This document shows positions 1-10,600 of a stretch of DNA of 64,000 bases, one piece after another; within the stretch, counting starts at the first letter, position 1, and the number at the start of each line of letters is the position of its first letter. Location of the stretch: positions 20,966,860-21,030,859 of the forward strand of contig OU452199.1 of NCBI GenBank assembly GCA_911728435.2, written 5' to 3'. Both the position numbers and the translations under genes were made by a program. The DNA comes from Apoderus coryli (taxonomy: Eukaryota > Arthropoda > Insecta > Coleoptera > Attelabidae). The notes beneath the pieces were generated by a model. It made no database searches and was not told the origin of the DNA. It was given only the letters and a program-made list of their open reading frames with translations.

Positions 1-99
1 TGGTATTTATTTACATTTTTGGATTCTGCGGATACGGAATATCTTTTAATATTTTTTTTCCAATAAAATGTTATTAAACTTCGAATAATTTACAAATTG

Positions 100-860
100 T
101 TTTGAAGATTGTGTTTGAAAGTGTACCCGCTCGCTATTTAAATACTTCGTTCGTATAATTGTAACCGTTTTTGCAACTTCATTCGTGTCCAGCATTTACA
201 AAAAGGGAAAATGTCTGGTGGAACATTCAGCTGCAACTGTGACAAAATATCAGGGGCGTCCACATAATTATTCAAAACTTTAAAAACAAATATTTTCAAC
301 GATTTTCCGAAGGGCTTAATTCCAAATAACATTGTGTTTGTTTCGTAGTCAGGACCAGCCCATTCCTAGTCAGCGTGACTCTCACAATCCTAATGAACTT
401 ATTCTGAAGTACCTCGAATCTTTCTTTAAAATTGCCGTAATACGGAGACCAGACTACCGCACCATACTCCAAAACTGATCTTACAAGCGAACAATTTACA
501 AGCCTTAAAGTATGGACATCAGTAAAGTCATCATCAAGAATCCCAGCACCATGGTAGCTCTGGACAAAGCTGCATTATAATGGGCCTGAAAATTTAGCTT
601 ATCATCTACATATATACCCAGATCCTTGACAACATTCAAACCCGTCAGCTCCGAACCGTTGATTGTGTATGCGAATGGGAATCTACTCTCACCTCGTAAG
701 AAAATCATACTATGACATTTAGGAATCATTTATTCGCAGGCACCAACGACCCAAAACGTCCAGGTCATGCTGCAACCTCTGGCAATCTGCGATATTACCA
801 ATACTCCTGTATATTTTTAGATCATCTGCAAACATTAAACATTTCGAAGTAATTTTGTCA
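100..860 (-). pseudogene. Decayed non-LTR retrotransposon (LINE) RT fragment
   Basis: Read on the minus strand this region gives broken pieces of the end of a LINE reverse transcriptase. The best piece (729-505) contains LGIYVDDKLNFQAHYNAAL, the usual block after the RT palm in which a 'D/LG...D..L.F..H' segment opens the thumb. Further down (332-138) there is a C-terminal block with a VFKVLNNYVDAPDIL segment. Stops and frameshifts separate the pieces, so no protein can be made. Family assignment beyond LINE is not possible from this much. Confidence 0.6.
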
Positions 861-1410
861 TGAATATATAAGAAGCAGACTTGGCAGTGACAAAGCAGCT
901 AAACGTATTTCTATTTAAACATTATGACACTTCGGTTTTTTAAATATTCTTTTGTATTGAAAAGATTATTATAATAAAATAATAAATAACACCATATACA
1001 AAATGCGTCTGGGTTTTATTGTTTTATGAACAAATACATTTTAAATGATTGAAAAAAAAATCATACCTACGGATTAAAATCTGATATTTATTGTAATTTT
1101 AATCAATTGATATTAATCATATCAACCCTGATTAAAGACAAAATTATATAAATAAAATTTTTATAAATAATTCCTTATACTACTGTTTTATGTAAATTTT
1201 TTATTTCTTATTTCAAAATAACCTTATTGTTTCTAAAAGCGAGTATATGTATGTGTATGAAAATTATATGCCAATATTAAATAAAACATAGTAAATATAT
1301 TGCTTTTTTTTTAACGAACTAGTCCATGAAAAGGGGAGTTGAATGTAATTCAAGAAATAAAAGTCTACCTCCACGAAATAAATTTAATAGATCTCTCTAT
1401 AAATTATTTT

Positions 1411-1454
1411 TAACCATACATGTTTCGGAGCACATGCTCCATCATCAGTGGTTA
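1411..1454 (-). ncRNA. Hammerhead ribozyme (type I, intact core), left arm of foldback
   Basis: On the minus strand the order is stem I TAACCA, core CTGATGA, stem II GGAGC/GCTCC with an ATGT loop, core GAAA, a tiny stem III, the cleavage triplet GTA, then stem I TGGTTA. Stem I pairs perfectly over 6 bp and stem II over 5 bp. Every conserved core base of the hammerhead is present. Predicted cleavage falls between plus-strand positions 1417 and 1416. Stem III is only about two base pairs, as in Penelope-type hammerheads, which often act best as dimers. Confidence 0.8.
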
Positions 1455-1756
1455 TCAATCATTATAAGTAGTACATGTCTTACCTATGAGAAACACATTA
1501 ATTCCATTAAGTGGATTTTTTTTTATATGCTCGGTCAATTAACTTTATATTCTAAAACTTAAATTGTTAACATTTTAATTATTAAGTGATTAGTAACTCG
1601 AATATATTTAAATAATTAAAATTTTAACAATTTAAGTTTTAGAATATAATGTTAATTGACTTAACATATAAAAAAATTGCACTTAATGGAATTAATGTGT
1701 TTCTCATAGATAAGACATGTACAACTTATAATGATTGATAGCTTTCGTAAACTGAC

Positions 1757-1800
1757 TAACCACTGATGATGGAGCATGTGCTCCGAAACATGTATAGTTA
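1757..1800 (+). ncRNA. Hammerhead ribozyme, right arm of foldback
   Basis: This is the mirror copy of the motif at 1411-1454, read on the plus strand: TAACCA, CTGATGA, GGAGC/GCTCC stem II, GAAAC, GTA. The 3' side of stem I is TAGTTA instead of TGGTTA, which leaves one mismatch in the 6-bp stem. The core is intact. Predicted cleavage is after position 1794. Confidence 0.72.
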
Positions 1801-1862
1801 AAAATCATTTATAGAGAGATCTATTAAATTTATTTCGTGGAGGTAGACTTTTATTTCCTGAA

Positions 1863-2740
1863 TATTGCCTTTTTATTAGCCCGGAAATTGTTATTTAAAT
1901 GAATGCATGTTCAAAGAAGTCAAAGTTACCTTCCGAATTGAAATATAGCACACAATTGATTCTAGGCGTTACACCTGAACCTTGAAATAATTTTTTTAAT
2001 TGTTGATGATTTGACATTTCTGTGAAAACTGTGTGATAGAATAAGCTTTTTCAAATTCAATCTTATTAATTGGAATTTTATTTTACATTACATTTGAAGA
2101 AGTAGCATCCTTATCAGCAAGGTTTTTATTAAGGTCTCACTGCGACCAGAGCTGGGTAAAGAATTTGTGAAAATATAATCAATTAGTATTCAACGTAATT
2201 ATTGTAATGAATTACAATTTTTGATAAAGTAATTTGTAATTGTAATCTAATTGCTAACAATACAACAATCGTCATTACGTTAAAGGAGAAGGCTGATTTT
2301 CAGCTCATTGTTTAAACAAAATCCTATACTCATCTGACAAGAGCATATACTACTGACGTTTGTTAGTTGTTACCTCGATGCCTGACATTTTAACAAAAAT
2401 TTAGCTTAAAATAAAAGAAGCACATAAAATTATATGCAGCCGTACTCCCTGCAGATTGGTGAGCCGCGATCGCCTCGTGATTGTGGCCTAGGCATACCAA
2501 AGATTTCTTTTGATCGTTTGCAATAACAGCTCTTATTGCTACTTATACAAATAACTGTTATAAAGACTATGGTTCATAAAAATTGTTGGTCCCTTTCTAC
2601 ATTAGCCTGTTCTCAAATTGGATGTAACATATGACGAAATTATATTATTCCGTGTGGAGTAATGGCTTCTCAATTTCAGTATAAATTATGTTTGACAACA
2701 ATAAAGTTATAGGAAATTAATAAAGCTTATGGGCCGTTAT
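1863..2740. other. No gene seen
   Basis: AT-rich sequence without a convincing reading frame. Around 2160-2270 it is rich in short inverted AATTAC/GTAATT words. Nothing further can be assigned. Confidence 0.4.
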
Positions 2741-2806
2741 TTGGGTATTTCGCCACTATTTAGATTTCTAAATATTAATCAATCAAAATAATCCGTTCGG
2801 ATTAAT

Positions 2807-3712
2807 ATGATAATACATGACCACGTAAACAGTTTAGTACAAAGAACATTTGTCTGCTTCAAGACACAATTTGCAAATCGACAGATCTTAAACTTCAAAG
2901 TTAGGAAAAAACTCTGCGAGAGTGTCATTATCCCAATAATTACTTACGGCTTAATAGTTTATTACCCCTGTTTGGACCTTTTGCATAGGCAGAAACTACA
3001 AAAAATATTAAATACATCTTGTAGATTCATCTATGGTATTAGGAAATTTAAGCATATATCTGCAAAATATATGGCACTCGGATGGCTTAATGTGGAGAAT
3101 ACGTATAAAAGCGTTTTGCTATCTTTTGTATATCGATTACTTGCTAAAAAAATACCGGAATATCTAATAAGGAAACTGATACCTAGGCACCAGGTAAGAC
3201 AGCGTAGCCTGAGATCTGACGACTCACTACATCTCCCAGCGTATACCACTGCGTTGTTTCGCAGGACCTTCACTTACAATGCGGTGAAGCTATATAATAA
3301 TTTAGAAGCTTCATTAAAAATACTTGGTTATAATACGTTTAAGGCCAAAATAAAAGACAATTTGCTTGCAGTACAAAATTCACAAACAGTTTATGGCAAT
3401 TAAAGTACTAAATTGTAGTAAATTAGTAGTAGTTCTTTGATTTGATTTTCTTGGTTCTTGTGGTAGTTCTTATGTAAATTATTAGTAGGTAAATATGTCT
3501 ATAGAATATATTTTCCTTTTGGGTTAAGTATTGAATAGAATCATAGCTAGACTTCGCCCTTTGATTGAAAACTTATTATTATTATTGTAAAATGTGCCTA
3601 TTGTTTATGTTGTTTACGTATTGCTAATTTTGATAGTTTATCACTTATTATTAATTGTGGGTTGTATAAGTTTTTTTTCAATCAATAAAGACGATTATTA
3701 TTATTATTATAA
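2807..3712 (+). pseudogene. LINE 3' end: RT thumb/C-terminal domain, 3' UTR and (TTA)n tail
   Basis: An open frame of 198 codons (2807-3403) encodes the C-terminal end of a LINE polyprotein. It has the characteristic series 'KLCESVIIPIITYGLIVYYP' ... 'LQKILNTSCRFIYGIRKF' ... 'ALGWLNVENTYKSVLLSFVYRL', which is the region after the RT palm where the enzyme recognises its own template. The remainder to about 3712 is a 3' UTR that ends in an ATT/TTA microsatellite, the usual tail of CR1/jockey-like LINEs. The 5' end is truncated, so it is a dead-on-arrival copy. Its frame is open, so it may be fairly young. Confidence 0.75.
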
Positions 3713-4078
3713 AAGCCACTGCCTGAATGAATAAATGTAAATTTGTCAATGGCTCTTATGTTAAAAAAAAGTTCGATAAAATACGTACATTAAAAAACTT
3801 ACCTTGGAAAAACTTACTATGGAGTCCTAATGTTTCGGGAACTAATATGTTCCCGTCGTCAGAAGATAAAAAATCAGTATTTATTCAGACGCATACCTGT
3901 TTCTTCAATATAATCTCTGTTACAAACACATGGAATTTTGTATATGCCATTTTTTTATGTTCGTTATAAAGTTTAGTTATTGTAAAAAACGAACACAGTA
4001 CTTTCTGTTTTGAAAACCGTTCGAATGTTAAGTGTATTACCTATTCTTTTTATTTTTTCATTCACGCAAGTGGCTTTT
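3711..4078 (-). repeat. Penelope-like LTR fragment with degenerate hammerhead motif
   Basis: The ends are inverted: AAAAGCCACTGCCTGAATGA at 3711 is matched by the complementary block near 4055-4078. On the minus strand at 3862-3832 there is CTGACGA (one change from CTGATGA), a 6-bp stem II GGGAAC/GTTCCC and GAAAC. The cleavage triplet is not clear, as GTA is replaced by ATT. I read it as a decayed hammerhead related to the copy at 39.9 kb, which shares the GAAACATTAG string. Confidence 0.5.
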
Positions 4079-4360
4079 ATTATTAATAATCCGAAATGAT
4101 TATTTTGATTGATTAATATTTAGAATTTTAAATGGTGGCGAAATACCTAAACAATGAGCTTATTTCATCTATTCGCGCCACAACAAACATATAAAAGCTT
4201 ATGGTACTCGCTAATATGTGAACAAGAAATTGTGGCTTTCTTAAAAAAGTATTCACCATTTTTGTTGCACATAATATAACACATATTATATAATTTTATA
4301 GTGGTTTTGGGAATGGTTAGGTTGTAATATATCTATTTTAATTGAGAAATACTAAAACAA

Positions 4361-4614
4361 TTATAGTAGAACTTTCCAATCAAATCTTTGATTTGCTGAG
4401 TGTGATACTGGTAACACTGGTGATTCAACAATTTCCCAATTATTACCTGCACCACTGATTTTAACAATACTACAATATGGTACTTTTTGAATCACTCTTG
4501 TCATTTCCTTGACTGATCTTGGTGGTTTGCCAGTTAATTCACGAGAACACGCATCTGGCGTTGCTGAGTGACCAACAAATAGGATGTCTCCTTTCTTATT
4601 TGCTGATAAAGCAC
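4361..4614 (-). CDS. UBASH3-like: UBASH3-like exon 9 (terminal)
   Basis: Encodes [20 protein letters not shown] with the second catalytic histidine, then [10 protein letters not shown], and ends FDWKVLL before TAA. The acceptor is TTTTGTACAG. Confidence 0.92.
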
Positions 4615-7600
4615 CTGTACAAAAGTATGAAATCAGTGTAAACGGCTTTGTAATGATCTATTTTTACAAATTTGCCTAAATATTTGTCAAAAACAGTTCC
4701 AATCCCTAGAAAATCACTGGAAGAACGAAGATGTGAACAAATCAATGGTTCTAAAGGAAAAAAATGAATGATTCATATTTTTAATTGAAAGTTTGGAAGA
4801 TCTTCTTTTAAATTTAAGTAAAATTAATGTTTCTAATAACTGGAACATTAAACACATTAAAATTTAGAATTCTTGTAACATAGAATACGATTACAAATAT
4901 TTTCCTTGCCACCGCTCACCGGCCGCATGTAACGTACGACACAGTTAAGAATGATACACTTTTATATGGATAGGAAATATAAAAGTGTATCATTCTTAAC
5001 TGTGTCGTACAGTACAGTAGACTGAGGGGTTTTTATCCTAGTATACTTCTCCCGACCTTCGACTTACAATCGCTCCTCACTCGTAGAGTTTGCGCGGGTC
5101 AGATATTCAGATATTCATTTTCAAATTGCAGAATGCATTAATTGATTGTCCTCATCTTCTGGCGAGAATAAATATTCGAGTCCCACAATATAATTCTCGC
5201 AATAATTACTTATTCGAGGTTCCATTTCATCGAACCAACTATGAAGGAAGGGCGCCTGTCGACGGAGCATGCCGATGGACAAATTTTTATGAGATCCATA
5301 GATAATTGATTTTTTTAATGAAGATATTGATAATTTTAGGAACGGGTTGCGGAGTTACATGGATAGAGTTGTTGCTTATTGCTTTGCTTTACTTTTCTGT
5401 TAAAAGCTTGTTTTATGTATATATACTAAATTGTTAAATTGGGGGTACATGTGGGTTGCGTTTCAATCATTGAATTTTGTTTATATATACCAAGTGTATA
5501 AAGTATTTTGGTTTTGGTATACTATTAGATATTACTAAGTATATATAACTTATATTTAAGTTGAATCATGTAAGATATTGTCTTGTTATTGGGCGAAAGC
5601 CTGTTGGGCAATAAAGAATTATTATTATTACAATAGGGAGAATTGTTATTGTTGCTTCCGTTTTAGTTCAGTGAGGAAAATTTTGCTTTAACTTCGACAT
5701 TTGTATTTCTTTTATTTGAAATGGGAGTAAAAAGTTGCGTTGAGAATGCACAATTTGATTTGTCATACTCATTTAAATAATCCTACGAAAAAATAAAAAC
5801 GAGAAATCAAAATTTTAGTTTTTTTATGAAAATTTTGGAATATCGTAAAAGTTATGTTAACTCTTTTATGGCAAATTGTAGATCATGAAATTAAGTACAT
5901 TTACTGAATTGAAATGATGTTCCCAGGCAACCCAATTTGAATGACAATATCGCAAATAAATCTTTGGTCAAACTTGCTGAAACTTACTTCTCGTTACAAA
6001 GGCACTTCTAAAATAATATTGTTCACAATTTTCTCCAGAGTCTTTCAATTCTTTTTCACCAACGATTGGAACGTAATTTTCATCAATATTAAAACCACTA
6101 TTCATTAGTTCATCAAACGTCATCCATTCAGGAATATTTTCTCCAGGATACCAAGCCATCCATTCAAATAAACCAGGTTCCACTTTTATTTTCATGTCTC
6201 TCCTATTCATACCTATAACAAATTTTATTAAGTTTTGGTTGACTAAAAAAATTCATGCAATATCAAATTTTTAATACGTATGACAAACAGCAAGAGCATT
6301 AAACAATAAATTCACATATTATCTTTGAGAAACTTTATTGACCGTTTGTTTAGGTATGTGTTTTATTATTTATATTGACATGTGTAAAGCTATTGTTAGT
6401 TGTATACACCAATAAATTATTATTAAGAAATGAATATTATAAAACAGATGACCGTGTCAGCTAACTATGAGCGTCAATTAATAGATAAATTACTAGCTAC
6501 TACATTGCAGAACGATCGCATTAGGCAAACATATATCACGACCCCTGTAATCCTTTCAAATTCAAAAGAAAAATATTTTTCAATGAACTTTGTTCGAAGT
6601 ATTTGTTACTAACTTAGTAATATTTTTAAAAGATATCAAACAAATAGAGGCTTTAAAAGCTCTAATACGTTCAGGAACCACATTATTAATAATAAAGACA
6701 AGGTTCCCATAAACAAGAGATGAGGTATTTATGAACTAAAATGCAATCACGGAGCTGTCTATATTGGTAGAACCTACCGAACATTTGATGTGAGATGGAA
6801 AGAACATATGAGATGTGTAAGAAATAATAATAACGAATCATTGTTTGCTAAGCATCAGAAGCAAACCATGACTATAATTTCAAACAATTCATCTTTGTAA
6901 TAGAAGTAGGCTATTAAATAATCTTGAAATGTTTGAAATTTTTAAAGCGTCGAGATATAAAAAACCGTAGTTAAATTCACAACTACACCCCGACTCACAA
7001 TTTTTATACACATTGTTCTGTGATTGGTGGTAAGTGGGAGTCTCTTGATGATTTGGTTTTCCCCGTATTTACCAAAAGACTAGATGGTTTATCTATCTGT
7101 TTTACTTTTTTTAAATGCATATATATATTCCATTGTGGAATAGTAAATTTAAATTTTAGTGTTTACGTACAAATTAAAAATATTTTAAGAATTTTGCGCA
7201 ACCACACTCTTATGCGGTATATTTTCACACTATAATATTCTTACCTTTAAGTATAGCATCACAGGTTTGAATACACCTGTATGATGGAGAACAGTAAACA
7301 TGTTCAATTAGTGCATTGTTTTCAGCTAGAGCTTCTCCTACTAGTTGCGCCTGATATACTCCAATATTTGTCAGAGGAGAATCTTTTGAATAGGCATCAC
7401 GACAATTATGCCTTTCAGGAAGACTTTGAGGCATATTTAGATCTTTTCGGATGTAAGTGTCAGACTCATTGAACACATGTGGAATCCAACTACCAAATGT
7501 GAAATCAATACGTTCGCCATGCCGTGCTATATATATGTTGCGAGTCGCTGAGTCGTCTGAAAACACCTAACGAAAAGAAATATAAATAAATAAATAATGC

Positions 7601-10600
7601 TTTATTTGCCTAACAGGCGTACACCCAATTACAAGGCAAACCAAGAACAGTAAATTCAAAATAAATTCATAATTACATACTAATAAGACTACACAACTTT
7701 GTCTTCAACGTAAACAGGTTTACATCAAAATAACTAATGCTTTCATAAAATTTGTATTCATTTGACAACCTCGAGGCCATTGTTATCGGCGCTCTACTCT
7801 CGTAGTTTGAATGTCTTTGAGGGCTTCTGAATAAATATGGGGATCTTACATTATATGTGGGACGTTAAAATCAATGCTCTCCAGCAAATAGGGACAATCG
7901 ATCTGGCCGTTGATCAACCTAAAAAGCATCAACTGATATGCTACTATTCTACGAGATTTCAAAGATGTAAAATGGAATCTGTTTAAGAGAAGCGAGTGAT
8001 CAACGCCAAGTTCAGGAAAATGTCCATCCACCCTAAATGCCAAATGCTTTGAAAATTTGTGTTCAACATTCTCCACTTTATAAATATGAACTTGGTATAT
8101 TGGAGCCCAAATGACTGATGCATACTCCAACTTAGATATTCCTAAAAACATTCCAATAATTGTATAGGCATCTTTTAATATAACCAACACATTGTTTAAA
8201 TCACAACATAGAATTGGAAAAGCTTAATTAAACATTTTTATTGTCTCTAATTTTGTGTATTTATGTTTTTTGTTTCAAACATGTGAGCAAAACTCATTTT
8301 TGCAAACCAAATTGGAACCACGGGAGACTATTACTAATCATGCACTGTCCATTCGTCTGCTTGCAAGCGGCAAGTCAAGTTTTCAAGACATTTACCACAC
8401 TCCAGTAATTATATCCAGTTTAAACAGGGCTGGATAGCCTCTGCAGGAGCACAGGATGCGAGAAGAATACAATACTCAACAATAATTGTTTTTCAATAAT
8501 GGTGAACGTGAGTGAGGTCTGGCACGAACAAAGATGCATGTTCTTCCGCCTTATCATTTATTTGTAAATACCAAAAAATTGTTACAGAAGCAGACGATCA
8601 ATGCGAATAAGAACCAGAAGCTGAAAATATGCATGAAGGGGTATATGTAAAAATATGTACCGGGTGGGGCAGAGTATCCAGCGATATTGAAATGCACAGT
8701 AATTGTACTGTGACATTAGGATGTTAGTAGCACCCTTTAGCCTCGCGAAACAGTAGTTCTTACGAGCAGGCGCGACGTGCTTTCCGTAATTATCCTAGAC
8801 AACTGCATCCAGAACCTCTTCACTCGACGAAAATTACTGTGTGGTGTGTTAGGTCTTCATCAGGGATCATAGGACCCTACTTTTTAGAAGACGCTCGTGG
8901 CAGTGCTGACAGCGACTTCACAAAGATACGCAGGCATGTTGGATTTTTTTACATCATAATTGATCGGTTCGAAGTAACCGAGGAAACATACATCATGAGT
9001 GAGAATGAACATTGGTATTCGTTTATTTCGAAATCGTATGATCTCTCGAAATGAGGACATCCCGTGGCCATGATCTCCGGACCTCAAAATGTGCGACTTT
9101 TTTTGTGAGGTTACTTGACATGAATTCAAAACTGAAAATAATGTTTACCTCTGCATCATCAAATTTCTTCATTTCAAGCAAATTTTGATAAATGCTTTCT
9201 TTTGAATCTGTAACACGTTCTAGTTCCAAATCCAAAACAGATGCCAGTCTTTCAATTTCTTCCCGATTTAGTGTAAATGAACTTTCTATATTCATGTCGT
9301 CTTTTAATTTGTCTAGTGGATATGTTGCGTCTGGCTGTGTCAGTAAGTTGTTCAAAGCTATCTTTTTGTGCAAAGTCCAAGCATCTGATTCAGCAGTGCG
9401 TTCCGTGTAACTTAAACAATACCGAATAATTAGACATAATTGGCCACGTTTAATTGACATTTTTGTAAAAATTCTTAAATCTAAGACGATTAACAAAAAG
9501 AAAATATCGTTTAATATTTAAACCGTTTATTCAAATTTAATTTTTAATTAATATATTTTCCTCAAAGTAACTGCGATACATTTCTCCTAGTACTACTACT
9601 AAAAGATTTTTACATTATGCATATAGCTTTTCTCTAACATTTAGCAAATAAATATAAATAAACAAAGTTAGTTGAATATCTTTGTTTATTTATATTTATT
9701 TGCGATGAGCAAAAGAGAAATAACATTGCAATATGGCAGTGTGTAGTCTATGTCTATGAATTAAAGGCCGATACGTAGCACAGCACATAGGAAGCAAGGC
9801 ATGTACGAATTAAAGAAGTCTCATACATGTGCCACGATAGTTTAATTGGTTAAAACACCTGACCGGATATTGGGAGATGTGGGTTCAAATCCCACTTGTG
9901 TCACGAGATTTTTTTAATTCGTACAAGTTAGTTTATTTCATTTTCTTTGTATATCGATGATATACGCGGTCAATTTAGTTGAATATCTTTGTTTGTTTAT
10001 TTATATTTATTTGCGATGAGCAAAAGAGAAATAACATTGCATTATGGCGATGTGTAGCTCTCACAACCTCGAGCTAAAATCTAGTACTTTTTTCCCTTGT
10101 ATAATAAATAACTATTATTGCAACAATTTTTTTATAAATTTGCAACGGGGCGAGTTTCAGTTCTGGGTTACATATGCTAATATGCAACCCAGTCTGTTCA
10201 GCTAACCCTAAAAACACTATATGTGCACCAACAATTCTTAACCCTTCTTTTATCAACGTAAAATCAGAGATTCAATAGACATTTTCATACAACCAATAAC
10301 CTTAAATTGCGATAGGGGTCTACCGATATCTTTCACATGTTTGGCATCGAGTAATCAACGACGGATCGTCTATAAGTAATGCGGAGACCGGTGTGGCAGC
10401 TATATAATAATATTCTTACTCAAAAGGTCATAAGTAAGTCGGAAATCATGAGGTAATTGTCTACCTATCTTAATATATATGTATCTTACAAATTTGTGCG
10501 GGACCTGTTCAATATTTCCTCGGTGGCAGATATACTGGGTGTTCCATAATCATTTGCTGTTTATAAACTGAAATAAAAAAAAAATTGCTCCTATTATTTC

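Larger units (their letters stand above)
1356..1862. repeat. Foldback (about 250-bp inverted arms) of Penelope-like type, one hammerhead motif per arm
   Basis: The sequence from about 1356 to 1590 is repeated in reverse complement from about 1605 to 1862, so the locus is a near-complete palindrome. The outer ends share the block around TCTACCTCCACGAAATAAAT and its complement. Each arm contains a hammerhead ribozyme core at matching positions (minus strand in the left arm, plus strand in the right). Penelope-like elements are known to carry hammerhead motifs in their LTR-like ends, and those ends can lie in inverted order. The assignment to Penelope is an inference from this and from the GIY-YIG fragment at 6.7 kb. 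Confidence 0.65.
2741..4149. mobile_element. 1.4-kb unit bounded by about 67-bp inverted repeats
   Basis: The left end (2741-2808) and right end (4081-4149) match as reverse complements over about 67 bp, including the blocks GTATTTCGCCAC and AATATTAATCAATCAAAATA. Between them lie a LINE 3' fragment and a hammerhead-bearing Penelope-like piece. The bounding repeats may be the ends of one non-autonomous element that was later hit by insertions, or a chance juxtaposition of two inverted copies of a shorter repeat. No transposase is encoded. Confidence 0.5.

Noticed and set aside
9829..9904. Functional tRNA gene
   Set aside because: Two extra bases before the acceptor arm and a poor anticodon stem; better as a SINE head.
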